From Xenorhabdus bovienii (GTDB lineage Bacteria; Pseudomonadota; Gammaproteobacteria; Enterobacterales; Enterobacteriaceae): a DNA stretch of 64,000 bases. How positions within the stretch are numbered: position 1 is the stretch's first letter; each line of letters begins with the position of its first letter. Made by a program: the position numbers and the translations under genes. The notes under the pieces were generated by a model. The model was given only the letters and a program-made list of their open reading frames with translations. It was not told the origin of the DNA and searched no databases. Where the stretch lies: contig NZ_JANAIF010000004.1 of assembly GCF_024721015.1 (NCBI RefSeq), forward strand, positions 62,257 to 126,256, read 5' to 3'. Shown in pieces: positions 31,043 to 39,908 of this stretch.

Positions 31043-32240
31043 ACCGTTCCGTTGGTTTTATCGGATAACGGGTGCAGGTCTGGTTATCGCGCTCTCTGTG
31101 AGCCTATTATCATGCCACGGCAAAAAATCCAAACCGTCATCTGAATTGCAGACGACGCAAATACATCGCCAAAATCAACTGACAAATTTTGGCGACCCAA
31201 ATTTCCCATTACTGGCGGATAAGCTGCGTCATAGCAACTCGCGCCAACTCCATTTCGTGCAACTGGGCGATTCACATACCGCCGCCGATTTTTTTACCGG
31301 CAAGCTGCGTAGCTTATTGCAGAATCGCTATGGTGACGCTGGCCCTGGTTTTATCAGCCCGATCAGCATTCCCGGCCAGCGCACGGCGACCGTCAGGTTC
31401 ACGGATGATAAAAAAAACTGGTGGCTTTCGAGCAGCCGGAAAGATAATCGTGCGGATTATCCACTGGGGGGTTTTATTGCCACACCAGAAAATGTCAGCA
31501 GCACAATACGGATGAATTTATCACCCTCTACTTTTGAGAAGTACGGGATAAGCGCGCTTTATCAATCCCATGAGGCAAGCCAAATCAGGACGCAGTTTAG
31601 CCAGTGGGATCTGCCGGCCACACAAAGCGAATGGCAGTTTTCGCAACAACACAGTGTTTCTTTCCCACTCAGGGTCGATGCACAGGATACGCATTTGAAA
31701 ATCGGTGGCTGGCTGATCAAACGCCAAAGCTCCGGCATTATGTTATCCGCGTTGGGGATTAATGGTGCCACCATCAGTATGTTGGATAAATGGCAGCCAC
31801 AGTGGATCAATACACTGGTCCAATTGAAACCGGATATGGTGATCCTTGCTTATGGCACCAATGAAGCCTTCAACGATTCACTGGATCTTGTTGCCTATCA
31901 GAAGGAACTGGCATCAAAAGTGCAGGAAATTCGCAAGGCGATGCCAGAAGTAGTTATTCTGCTGATTGGGCCAAGTGATTCGCTGAAAAACAAAACCGCC
32001 GCAAGCTGTGCCGAACAACAACCCGCTCTGCTCAATGGCATAATTCAGGCTCAGCAGACCGTCGCCAAACAGCAGCACACCCTGTTCTGGAATTGGCAGG
32101 AGTTTATGGGTGGGTCATGTTCAATCAGAAGCTGGCAGCAGCAGAATCTCGCTCGTCCCGACTATGTTCATCTCTCCGCCGCAGGGTATGAACGCAGTGC
32201 CGAAGCGCTTTATAGCCAGATTATTGGTTTGATTGAGTAG
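31029..32240 (+). CDS. SGNH-type lipoprotein, Ape1-like O-acetylpeptidoglycan esterase candidate
   Basis: Predicted lipoprotein of 403 residues with lipobox LLSC (Cys29). It has an SGNH core: QLGDSHTAADFFTGKLR with Ser82, AYGTNEAFND, and DYVHLSAAGY with Asp378 and His381. The block around Ser82 resembles Neisseria Ape1, which removes O-acetyl groups from peptidoglycan so lytic transglycosylases can act. It overlaps the upstream SGNH gene by 14 bp. With the MBOAT gene this gives the transporter/transferase/esterase set known from O-acetylation clusters. The exact split of roles between the two SGNH proteins is inference. Confidence 0.72.
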   Translation: MQPFRPFRWFYRITGAGLVIALSVSLLSCHGKKSKPSSELQTTQIHRQNQLTNFGDPNFPLLADKLRHSNSRQLHFVQLGDSHTAADFFTGKLRSLLQNRYGDAGPGFISPISIPGQRTATVRFTDDKKNWWLSSSRKDNRADYPLGGFIATPENVSSTIRMNLSPSTFEKYGISALYQSHEASQIRTQFSQWDLPATQSEWQFSQQHSVSFPLRVDAQDTHLKIGGWLIKRQSSGIMLSALGINGATISMLDKWQPQWINTLVQLKPDMVILAYGTNEAFNDSLDLVAYQKELASKVQEIRKAMPEVVILLIGPSDSLKNKTAASCAEQQPALLNGIIQAQQTVAKQQHTLFWNWQEFMGGSCSIRSWQQQNLARPDYVHLSAAGYERSAEALYSQIIGLIE

Positions 32241-32304
32241 TGAATGACAAGGTGTGGAAAGCAAAGACATTCAGTGGAATAAATGCAGAACCGTAGTTTC
32301 AGCA

Positions 32305-32393
32305 GGTTTATCCCCGTACTTACGGGGAACACATATCATCCAATGACGCATATTTATATTTAGCCGGCTTATCCCCGTACCTACGGGGAACAC
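32305..32393 (-). CRISPR. Type I-E CRISPR mini-array A (two repeats, one spacer)
   Basis: Two type I-E repeats, read on the minus strand as GTGTTCCCCGTA(G/A)GTACGGGG plus ATAA(G/A)CC, lie at 32366-32393 and 32305-32332, exactly 61 bp apart. The hairpin arms are CCCCGTA/TACGGGG. The single spacer is 32333-32364. The leader-proximal copy carries GCC instead of ACC at its end. The leader-side base order and a conserved upstream region place the leader to the right (32394 onwards), so the array is transcribed leftward. It lies 11 kb from the cas genes. The region left of 32305 shows no further repeat. Confidence 0.93.
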
Positions 32394-32447
32394 TCTAAAT
32401 ATAACCGTCTGTTTTAAATATATTTTATTAGACGTAAAAATTCTACC
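32394..32447 (-). promoter_or_regulatory. Leader of CRISPR array A
   Basis: The 54 bp directly upstream of the first repeat on the minus strand align without gaps to the 54 bp upstream of array B (40441-40494): 38 of 54 positions are identical by eye. Both begin GGTAGAATTT, contain TAAAACAGA, and end TTAGA right before the repeat. The E. coli type I-E leader also ends this way, so this is taken as a true leader with the pre-crRNA promoter in or beyond it. Confidence 0.82.
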
Positions 32448-32481
32448 ACGTTAAATCACAAAATTAACCGAGGGAAATTCT

Positions 32482-32580
32482 ATGATTTTTACTCAAATCA
32501 CCTCGCCATCCCCACAGCAAACACCCATCGGATTTTTTATTGAAAAACCCGAAAATAAATATAAAAAAACGGCATTTTAA
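32482..32580 (+). CDS. Possible small protein next to the CRISPR leader (unrecognised)
   Basis: A 32-codon frame, MIFTQITSPSPQQTPI... ending KKTAF, has a good Shine-Dalgarno (GAGGGAAA, about 32470-32477) five bases before its ATG. Its last codons form one arm of the gntU terminator hairpin. Not recognised; it could be chance. The only support is the ribosome-binding site and its place between the CRISPR leader and the gnt terminator. Confidence 0.25.
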   Translation: MIFTQITSPSPQQTPIGFFIEKPENKYKKTAF

Positions 32581-32600
32581 TCAATCAGTAAAATGCCGTT
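32568..32600 (-). terminator. Rho-independent terminator of the gntKU genes
   Basis: A perfect 12-bp stem AACGGCATTTTA / TAAAATGCCGTT with a 9-nt loop is followed on the minus strand by a run of seven T. It sits 20 bp after the gntU stop codon. Confidence 0.93.
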
Positions 32601-32620
32601 AGCGATGTTTCAGGGAAAAT

Positions 32621-33961
32621 TTAACTCAGCATGGCAAAATAGATCATGCCGATAATGGCACCCGCAGTACCCAAAATGGTTTCCATAATGGTCCATGTTT
32701 TCAGTGTCTGTACTTCTGTCGCACCGGTAAACTTACCGAACAGCCAGAAGCCCGAATCGTTTACATGGCTGAGTATCAACGAACCACCAGCAATACACAC
32801 TGACAACGCCGCCATTTGCGCACCGGAATAACCCAGTTCGCCAATGACTGGCAGTACCAGACCCACAGTAGTCAGACACGCTACGGTAGCCGAGCCCTGA
32901 ATCACGCGCACCGCCCCTGCCAGAATAAAACATGCCAGTGCGATTGGCAGACCAGCCCCCACCAAAGCATTACCGAGCGCTGGCCCGACACCGGAATCCA
33001 CCAGCACTTGCTTGAACACGCCACCTGCCCCCGTAACCAGCAGGATGATCCCCGCAGGCTGAATCGCCGCAGAGCACACTTCCATAACTCTGTCTTTACT
33101 CATACCGCGACGGATCGCCAAGCCATAAATCGCCACCAGACAGGCAATTAAAATCGCGGTGAAAGGATGACCGACAAACTCCAGCCATTGATACAACGTT
33201 GACTGCTGATCGACGAAACGTGCAGCAATAGTCTTCAAACCCACCAATACCAGCGGGAATAACACCAGTGCCAGGCTGAAACCAAAGGAAGGCATCTGGC
33301 TTTTGCCAATGCTCGGTGTATTCAGATCCTCTGGTAATTCCAGTGTCACATGTTTACTGATGAAATTGCCGTACATCGGGCCGGCCAGCAACATGCAGGG
33401 GATCGCAGCACTCAGGCCAATCAGGATCATCCAGCCAAAATCGGCTCCCATCTGAGAAGCCAGCAACATCGGCGTCGGCCCCGGAACCAGAAACGCCGCA
33501 GCGGCTGCAACACCGGCAAACAGTGGGATTGCCAGTTTCACCACATTACCGCCAGTACGACGTGCAACGGCAAATACCACGCCAATCAACAGCACAACTG
33601 CCACATCAAAAAACAGTGGTAAGGCACAGATAAGCCCCGCGATGCCCAATGCATAATTCGCACGTTTTTCACCAAAACCACCCAGCAATTTCACGGCAAT
33701 CTGGTCAAGCGCCCCTGTTTCATGCAGGATCTTGCCAAACATGGCACCCAGCGCCACCACAATGGCCAGAAAGCCCAAAGTACCTGACATCCCGTTTTGC
33801 ATAGTCTGGGTGATTTTTTCCAATGGCATACCAGAGAAGATCCCCGCTCCCATTGAAACCAACATCAGAGCGATAAAAGCATGCATTCTGGCTTTCATCA
33901 CCAAAAACAATAGTAGGAGAACAGAACCGACGGCCGTCAGCACCAAAGTTAATGTAGTCAT
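32621..33961 (-). CDS. gntU: Gluconate permease GntU (GntP family)
   Basis: Inner-membrane gluconate:proton symporter. At 446 residues it is the same length as E. coli GntU and agrees almost continuously from memory, for example the start MTTLTLVLTAVGSVLLLLFLVMKARMHAF, PLFAGVAAAAAFLVPGP and HVNDSGFWLFGKF. About 12-14 membrane helices are predicted. It overlaps gntK by 4 bp (ATGA), giving a gntK-gntU operon that brings gluconate in and phosphorylates it. Regulation by GntR is expected from operators upstream of gntK. Confidence 0.95.
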   Translation of the reverse strand: MTTLTLVLTAVGSVLLLLFLVMKARMHAFIALMLVSMGAGIFSGMPLEKITQTMQNGMSGTLGFLAIVVALGAMFGKILHETGALDQIAVKLLGGFGEKRANYALGIAGLICALPLFFDVAVVLLIGVVFAVARRTGGNVVKLAIPLFAGVAAAAAFLVPGPTPMLLASQMGADFGWMILIGLSAAIPCMLLAGPMYGNFISKHVTLELPEDLNTPSIGKSQMPSFGFSLALVLFPLVLVGLKTIAARFVDQQSTLYQWLEFVGHPFTAILIACLVAIYGLAIRRGMSKDRVMEVCSAAIQPAGIILLVTGAGGVFKQVLVDSGVGPALGNALVGAGLPIALACFILAGAVRVIQGSATVACLTTVGLVLPVIGELGYSGAQMAALSVCIAGGSLILSHVNDSGFWLFGKFTGATEVQTLKTWTIMETILGTAGAIIGMIYFAMLS

Positions 33962-34497
33962 GAATGCCCCTCGGTAATGCGATCAATTGTTGTCATTGTG
34001 TTTTTGATTACTTCATCAAGGTCTGGTCTGATATCAATGTGATGGACATCTTTTTCATCGTCAGTCGGCTCTTCCAATGCCTCAAACTGCGAGATCAGCA
34101 TTTGGGGTTTGAAGAAGTGTCCCTTGCGAGCTTTCAGACGGCTTTCAATTAAATCAAAACCCCCCTGCATATACAGAAATGACAGGTTTTTGTTGCCATT
34201 ACGCAGCATATCCCGATAGTTTTTTTTCAGGGCAGAGCACACGAGCAAAGAGACATTATTTGTACGCTGCATGGCAAAAATGGCATCGTTGAGTGCTTTT
34301 AACCACGGCTGACGATCATCGTCATTCAAAGCGTGGCCTTGTGCCATCTTAATAATATTGGCGCGGGGATGAAGAAAGTCACCATCCAGAAACGCCGCGC
34401 CCAACTTACGGGCAACCCCACTGGCAACCGCAGATTTACCGCTGCCAGATACCCCCATCAATACAAAAACATGATTTGGCTGTTGGGTATTGCTCAT
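33958..34497 (-). CDS. gntK: Gluconokinase GntK
   Basis: Phosphorylates gluconate to 6-phosphogluconate, feeding the Entner-Doudoroff and pentose phosphate pathways. The 179-residue protein has the P-loop GVSGSGKS (residues 15-22) and the family blocks FLDGDFLHPRANIIKMAQG and VCSALKKNYRD. The ATG is preceded by AAAGGAG at about 8 nt spacing. Two GntR-type operators lie about 100 bp upstream. Confidence 0.96.
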   Translation of the reverse strand: MSNTQQPNHVFVLMGVSGSGKSAVASGVARKLGAAFLDGDFLHPRANIIKMAQGHALNDDDRQPWLKALNDAIFAMQRTNNVSLLVCSALKKNYRDMLRNGNKNLSFLYMQGGFDLIESRLKARKGHFFKPQMLISQFEALEEPTDDEKDVHHIDIRPDLDEVIKNTMTTIDRITEGHS

Positions 34498-34582
34498 ATC
34501 AAACTCCTTTGTGCAGATCTTGTTACTTGGCTATCTCTGTGACGTACCTGCAAAATTTTCTCTATGAAATATTATCCATAAA

Positions 34583-34612
34583 ATGTTACCGGTAACTTAT
34601 TATCGGTAACAT
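34583..34612. promoter_or_regulatory. Pair of GntR operators between gntK and gntR
   Basis: Two overlapping inverted repeats fit the GntR operator ATGTTA-N4-TAACAT: 34583-34598 (ATGTTACCGGTAACTT, one arm mismatch) and 34597-34612 (TTATTATCGGTAACAT, the left arm weaker). They lie in the gntK promoter region. Gluconate should relieve GntR binding here and open gntKU transcription. Confidence 0.8.
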
Positions 34613-34718
34613 TACCAGCAACACAAGATCGCGAGCAATTAATCAGGATCGGCAAAAAAGGAAAATGTGAGGCTTATCGCAATTGAAGATAGGAAAGCAT
34701 CATTTTGATCTACAAAAA

Positions 34719-35714
34719 TTAAACACTTTCTCCCAATGAAAGCGTAAATCCAACATCAATAAGGGTTTGTTCCAGTTTTTGTCCCTTCAAACGAGCAAAC
34801 AGGGCTTCCGCCGCCCTGCGTCCGATCAGATCACGCGGAGTCAGTACACTGGCCAGTTTTGGCATCATCACCTGACCAACATCATGGCCGTGGAATCCAG
34901 CGACAGCGATCTGTTCCGGGACATTGATCCCCTGTCGCTGACATTCAAAAATCGCACCAATCGCAATATCATCATTGGTGCAAAACAGACCATCAACATC
35001 AGGGTATTTCTGGCAGGTTTCCCGCAAAAGCTGCGCACCCAGTGAATAGGACGAACTGGCAGGCGTCATCACATTCCTCGGCTGCAACCCTGCGCTGCGC
35101 ATCGCCATTTCGTACCCATCCAAGCGGATCAGCGTTCGTTCATCCTGCCGCGCTCCGAGGTAGATCACGTTTTGGCAGCCACGTTCGATCATAGCCACCG
35201 TCATCTGCCGCGCCGCCTCAAAATTATCGATCCCGACAGCAATATCAAGGCAGGGAGAGACGCTATCCATCAGTTCCACAACCGGAATGCCTGCCGTCTC
35301 CAGTACCTTCAAGGTCTTGGGCGTATGCGTCCGCTCTGCCAGGATCAGGCCATCAATATTGTAAGAAAGCAGAGAAAGCAGGCGCTCTTCTTCTTTCTGA
35401 GCGGAATAACCGTAGTGGGCGAGCATCGTCTGATAACCATTGCGATCAGTTACCTGCTCGATCCCACGAATGACTTCGGCAAATACCTGATTGGTCAGTG
35501 AAGGAAGTAAAACCCCTATCGTTCGGCTGGTAGCGTTGGAAAGGATATCCGGCACACGATTGGGAATGTAACCCAGTTGATCCAACGTTTCAGCGATCCG
35601 TTTTCCCAATGCTTCCGAGACCTGATCCGGGTTACGCAAGAAACGGCTGACCGTCATTTTTGTGACCCCAACGAGGTCTGCGACATCTTGTAAAACTGGA
35701 CGTTTTTTCTTCAT
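34719..35714 (-). CDS. gntR: Gluconate utilisation repressor GntR (LacI family)
   Basis: LacI-type repressor of gluconate genes. The helix-turn-helix is at the N-terminus (LQDVADLVGVTKMTVSRFLRNPDQVS) and a periplasmic-binding-protein-like effector domain follows. Strong agreement with E. coli GntR includes LSNATSRTIGVLLPSLTNQVFAEV and GFHGHDVGQVM. I take the ATG at 35714 (MKKKRPVLQ), giving 331 residues as in E. coli; a TTG two codons upstream is an alternative. It is monocistronic on the same strand as gntK, with the operators in between. Confidence 0.95.
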   Translation of the reverse strand: MKKKRPVLQDVADLVGVTKMTVSRFLRNPDQVSEALGKRIAETLDQLGYIPNRVPDILSNATSRTIGVLLPSLTNQVFAEVIRGIEQVTDRNGYQTMLAHYGYSAQKEEERLLSLLSYNIDGLILAERTHTPKTLKVLETAGIPVVELMDSVSPCLDIAVGIDNFEAARQMTVAMIERGCQNVIYLGARQDERTLIRLDGYEMAMRSAGLQPRNVMTPASSSYSLGAQLLRETCQKYPDVDGLFCTNDDIAIGAIFECQRQGINVPEQIAVAGFHGHDVGQVMMPKLASVLTPRDLIGRRAAEALFARLKGQKLEQTLIDVGFTLSLGESV

Positions 35715-35855
35715 TTTCAATGTAATGCAATCAGCTATCTATATTCAGACTAATAAAAAGCGGTTTTAACACATTTATACACCACAACAATACGATTTTT
35801 AGCCAAAAATGCTGGCTTACTCTCATCTCATAGAGCTGTAGTTATAGAACTGTGA

Positions 35856-36830
35856 TCACTTACTCTGTCTGAGAGAATTCCGATAAATAATTTGGGGCGT
35901 AAATTCTGGGGGAGGTGTATCAGGTTCGATCAATAAACGCGTCGCGAAACACGCCATGTCAGTAATGGGAAAATGGACGCTAGTCAGTGCAGGATAGACA
36001 AATGCCGCTCGCTCTCCGCTGTCATAACAGATGATAGAGATATCCTCTGGTACACACAGCCCCAGCTCTGTAATCGCCAGCAATGCGCCGAGCGCCATCT
36101 CTTCACTACAGAAAAACAAGGCATCAGGCCGTGATTTTGCCAGAATGGTTCGGGTTTGCCGGTAGCCACTTTGCAGATCATACTCCCCTTCCAGACAAGC
36201 AACAGGATTCAATCCCGCATCCTGCATGGCATCCAAGAACCCTTGACGGCGCTGCTGGCTTGGATTGCGTGACAAAGGGCCACTCACGCAGGCAATGCGA
36301 GTATGTCCATGCTCGACCAAGGTTTGCGTGGCGAGATAGCTGGCCTTGTGGTGATCAAACACAACACAGCGCGGCTCCAGCCCTGCCACCAGACGATCCA
36401 GCAACACAAACGAACGGCCACTTTGAGCGAGTTGCCTCAGCTTATCATCACTGATGGCACGCACATGTAAAATCATCCCGCCGCAGCGCAGGCTATGCAG
36501 ATGCATAATAGCCTGCCATTCGTTTTCAGCACGATTTCTCCCCTGCATGACCAGAAGCTGTTTGCCATGTGATTCAGCTTCCGTCTGGATGCTATCCATC
36601 AAGGCACCAAAGAAGCCGCCACGATAGGAAGTGGTCACCAACCCCAGCGTATTGCTCTGATTTGAAGCCAGTTCACGCGCCGCCAGATTGGGACTGTAAC
36701 CCAATTCTACGATGGCATTCTCAACTTTGGTACGGGTTGCTGCCTTCACTTTTTTGTCACCATTAACAACGCGTGACACCGTGGCGCGCGAGACGCCTGA
36801 ATAACTCGCCACATCTTCCAGTGTTATCAT
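35856..36830 (-). CDS. LacI family regulator of the beta-glucoside PTS operon
   Basis: A 324-residue LacI/GalR-type transcription factor with the DNA-binding head ITLEDVASYSGVSRATVSRVVNG and a sugar-binding core (CYDSGERAAFVYPALTSVHFP near the end). It sits 46 bp after the GH4 glucosidase gene on the same strand, at the end of the PTS operon, so it most likely represses that operon in response to a phosphorylated or free disaccharide. A perfect palindrome upstream of the operon (40262-40283) is its likely operator. In E. coli the chb operon uses ChbR and NagC instead, so control here differs. Confidence 0.85.
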   Translation of the reverse strand: MITLEDVASYSGVSRATVSRVVNGDKKVKAATRTKVENAIVELGYSPNLAARELASNQSNTLGLVTTSYRGGFFGALMDSIQTEAESHGKQLLVMQGRNRAENEWQAIMHLHSLRCGGMILHVRAISDDKLRQLAQSGRSFVLLDRLVAGLEPRCVVFDHHKASYLATQTLVEHGHTRIACVSGPLSRNPSQQRRQGFLDAMQDAGLNPVACLEGEYDLQSGYRQTRTILAKSRPDALFFCSEEMALGALLAITELGLCVPEDISIICYDSGERAAFVYPALTSVHFPITDMACFATRLLIEPDTPPPEFTPQIIYRNSLRQSK

Positions 36831-36876
36831 ACTTTTTCCTTGTTAACTCCATGCTCCTATTCCTGATCGACGCAAC

Positions 36877-38187
36877 TTACCGTTTAAACTGGGGCAAATA
36901 CATGTGATTAATCTCTAAGATTTCATCCAATAATGTCGAATCCAACGCAACATCGCCAATCAGCGGATGAGCGACCATTGCCAGCAGTGCTGCCCTGCGA
37001 TCACCGTGGACGGCGGCTTCGATGGTCAGGCGCTCAAATGCTTTCACTTGCTGGGTCAGGGCTGACATACTGTCCGGCAGGTGACCAAACGCCAGCTGGT
37101 GCGCCCCTTGAGCATCAACAATGCAGTTGGCTTCGATCACTGCATCATCTGGCAGGCCGATGATAGCGCCCCGATTCGCCGTATTGACGACCAATTGCGT
37201 ACCGAGATTATTATGAATAGCCGAGATCAATTCCAACGCCACTTCAGAATAGAAAGATCCGCCACGAAAACTGAGCTGAGCGGGTTTGTGATCCAGTTTA
37301 GGATCGGCATACAACTCGAACAGCTCCCGCTCCACTTGCATCACCTGCTCTGCCCGTGTCCCTTTGCTCGCCGCGCTTTCTTTCTCTTCCTGTAACATCT
37401 TGCCGGTTTGATAGAAGTAGCGATGATACGGGCAGGGAATTGCGCCTAATGCCTGTAAAAACTCCGGCGGCCACGGTTCTTCCTTGATATTGTTCATCGT
37501 CAGCTCTGCGCCATTGCACAGCAATTCCAATACCTGCTCGGTTTCATCCCTGCCATTCACTAATACCTGATGTACCCAGACCATATGATTAAGGCCAGCA
37601 AAACGTAATTGCACGTCCTGATATGGCCGTTGCAGCATATTGGCGATCATATGGTGCATTGAGATTGGTACATTGCATAACCCGATGATTTTAGCTTTGC
37701 TATAGCGGGAAACCGCTTCCGTGACGACGCCGGCGGGATTGCTGAAATTGATAATCCATGCCTCCGGCGCAAGGCGTTCAACTTTATGAGCGATATCCAG
37801 TAACACAGGGATGGTACGCAATGCTTTGGCAAACCCGCCTACGCCCGTTGTTTCCTGCCCGAACAACCCATATTTCAACCCCAGACGCTCATCAGCGGCA
37901 CGGGCAGGAAGTTGACCAACGCGCAGTTGAGTGAGTACGAAACTGGCTCCCTTAATCGCTTCATCCGGTGAATAATGCACCGTGACAGTAACATAATCCA
38001 AATCATGACGATCCAGCATACGGCGAGTCAGCGCAGCGATGATTTCCAGCTTGTGCCGCCCGGCTTCCACATCCACCAGCGCCAGCTCAGAAAGCGGAAT
38101 AGTTTGGCTACGCTGAATAATTCCTTCCACCAATTCTGGTGTATAACTGCTCCCGCCGCCAATAACGGCAATTTTGATCGGTTTCAT
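36877..38187 (-). CDS. chbF: 6-phospho-beta-glucosidase, glycoside hydrolase family 4
   Basis: NAD- and metal-dependent GH4 enzyme that hydrolyses phosphorylated beta-disaccharides brought in by the PTS. The 436-residue protein has the NAD-binding start KIAVIGGGSSYTPELVEG, the GH4 block NFSNPAGVVTEAVSRYSKAK, and the metal-binding GLCNVPISMHHM with the conserved Cys and His. It is the fourth gene of the EIIB-EIIC-EIIA-hydrolase operon. Cellobiose-6-phosphate or diacetylchitobiose-phosphate are both plausible substrates; I see no chbG-type deacetylase, which favours cellobiose-like sugars. Confidence 0.9.
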   Translation of the reverse strand: MKPIKIAVIGGGSSYTPELVEGIIQRSQTIPLSELALVDVEAGRHKLEIIAALTRRMLDRHDLDYVTVTVHYSPDEAIKGASFVLTQLRVGQLPARAADERLGLKYGLFGQETTGVGGFAKALRTIPVLLDIAHKVERLAPEAWIINFSNPAGVVTEAVSRYSKAKIIGLCNVPISMHHMIANMLQRPYQDVQLRFAGLNHMVWVHQVLVNGRDETEQVLELLCNGAELTMNNIKEEPWPPEFLQALGAIPCPYHRYFYQTGKMLQEEKESAASKGTRAEQVMQVERELFELYADPKLDHKPAQLSFRGGSFYSEVALELISAIHNNLGTQLVVNTANRGAIIGLPDDAVIEANCIVDAQGAHQLAFGHLPDSMSALTQQVKAFERLTIEAAVHGDRRAALLAMVAHPLIGDVALDSTLLDEILEINHMYLPQFKR

Positions 38188-38199
38188 GTCATCCCCCTG

Positions 38200-38547
38200 T
38201 TATTCTGACTGGCGATCTTGTGGCGGCAAGCGCTGATAAAGATCGATCATATTGCTGGCAAGATCTTGAATCACCATCGCATTCATCAAGTGATCCTGGG
38301 CATGAACAGTAATCAGATTAATCGGTAATTTTCCGCACCCTTCATCCAATCCGATCAGCTTAGTCTGAATAGCATGAGCGGCACGCGTTTCCTGTCGCGC
38401 TTCTTCCATCAACATTCCTGCTTGCTGAAAATCTCCCGCCTTCGCCTGCTGTAAAGCCATTAACGCACTGCTGCGCGCACTGCCCGCATGTACCAGCAAT
38501 TCGACGATCTGTTGTTCAAAATCCTGCTGTTCAAAACTAATATTCAC
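38200..38547 (-). CDS. chbA: PTS lactose/cellobiose EIIA component
   Basis: Cytoplasmic phosphocarrier of the lactose/chitobiose PTS family, taking phosphate from HPr and passing it to EIIB. The 115-residue helical protein has the phospho-histidine in LITVHAQDHLMNAM (His82). It lies 12 bp upstream of the GH4 gene and 23 bp after the EIIC gene. Confidence 0.93.
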   Translation of the reverse strand: MNISFEQQDFEQQIVELLVHAGSARSSALMALQQAKAGDFQQAGMLMEEARQETRAAHAIQTKLIGLDEGCGKLPINLITVHAQDHLMNAMVIQDLASNMIDLYQRLPPQDRQSE

Positions 38548-38570
38548 ACTGCATCCTCCGGAGGTTATCG

Positions 38571-39881
38571 CTACGCCTGAGCGTCAGCGAGGCTTTTTGC
38601 CTGCTGTTGCTCTTCTGCCAAAAGCTGTTTTTCATATACTTTGAAGAAGGGATACCAAATCAGCAGATCAATCACCATCAACAGCCCAACCAACACGACC
38701 GCACGGTAATCCCAGGCAGCAGAAATCAACGCCCCCACCGGCGCGGGTGCCGTCCACGGCGCAATCGCGATCATCTTCTGCACCAGATCCAGATGCAGTG
38801 CGCCATAGGCCAAGACTGCATTAATCAGCGGCACAACCAGCAGCGGGATCAATAACGTCGGATTCATCACCACCGGAGATCCGAACAGCAACGGTTCATT
38901 GATATTGAACATGGCGGGTACAACACTCAGTTTACCAATGGTTTTCAGGTGAATTGAGCGGCTACGCAGATAGAGGAACGCCAATACCAGCGTAGAACCA
39001 GAGCCGCCGATACAGACGTAAAAAGACCAATAAGGCGCGGTCAGGATTTGAGTCGTTGCCATGCCCTGTGTCATCAAGGCGGCATTAGCGGCGATATTCG
39101 CCATAAAAATGGGATTCAGCAGCCCAGTGACGATATTGTCGCCATGAATACCGGCGAACCACAATAAATTGGCAATCAACACCACCAGCATAACAGCGGG
39201 CAACGTATCCCCGATCGCAATCAATGGTTCAAATATCTGCATAACAGCCGCAGGCAGCAGCAAATTAAATTCGCTTTGCAGCAGCAGACTGATGGGATAA
39301 ACCGTCAGCAAAATACCAACAACGGGGTACAGCAGTTCAAAAGAGCGGGCAATGGCAGGTGGAACCTGTGATGGCATCTTTATCGAAATATTGTATTTTT
39401 TCAGCAACCGGATTAATTCCACCGACCAAATCGCACAGATCAGCGCCGTAAATACTCCGGTTCCTCCCAAAAAATCGAGCGGCATTTTGTTATCAACCTG
39501 CGGAGCCGCTGCCAACAGAAACGCCATCAACGACAGCAAGGCCGATGTCAGTCCATCCAGGCCATAAGATTTCGCCAGACTATAAGCCGTACCGATGGAG
39601 ACAAACACACTCATCAGTCCCATCGTCATAAAGAAAGGCATGGTGATGGTTTTCCAATGCGCTTTGGCGAACGCCAGCCAAGCCTGACCAAAAGAAGAGG
39701 AGGTTTGAACATCAAATGGCGGATTTGCCACAATCAGCATAATACTGCCAATAATCAGAAAGGGCATGGCCGAGATAAAACCATCACGTATCGCAATAAT
39801 ATGCCGTTGGCTACCGATTCGTCCGGCAATGGGCGCAATATGATTTTCTACAATACGCGTCAAGGAAGTATAAAAACTCAT
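38571..39881 (-). CDS. chbC: PTS cellobiose/chitobiose EIIC component
   Basis: Membrane channel and sugar-binding component of the PTS. The start is set at MSFYTSLTRIVE (39881), because GGAG lies 8-10 nt upstream; an in-frame ATG four codons earlier (39893) is possible. The 436-residue protein has about 10 membrane helices, and typical EIIC-Cel blocks include IRDGFISAMPFLIIGSI and WFAGIHGDNIVTGLLNP. A charged C-terminal tail follows the last helix. Confidence 0.92.
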   Translation of the reverse strand: MSFYTSLTRIVENHIAPIAGRIGSQRHIIAIRDGFISAMPFLIIGSIMLIVANPPFDVQTSSSFGQAWLAFAKAHWKTITMPFFMTMGLMSVFVSIGTAYSLAKSYGLDGLTSALLSLMAFLLAAAPQVDNKMPLDFLGGTGVFTALICAIWSVELIRLLKKYNISIKMPSQVPPAIARSFELLYPVVGILLTVYPISLLLQSEFNLLLPAAVMQIFEPLIAIGDTLPAVMLVVLIANLLWFAGIHGDNIVTGLLNPIFMANIAANAALMTQGMATTQILTAPYWSFYVCIGGSGSTLVLAFLYLRSRSIHLKTIGKLSVVPAMFNINEPLLFGSPVVMNPTLLIPLLVVPLINAVLAYGALHLDLVQKMIAIAPWTAPAPVGALISAAWDYRAVVLVGLLMVIDLLIWYPFFKVYEKQLLAEEQQQAKSLADAQA

Positions 39882-39908
39882 AATCCACTCCATCTGATGA
39901 TGAAAAGG

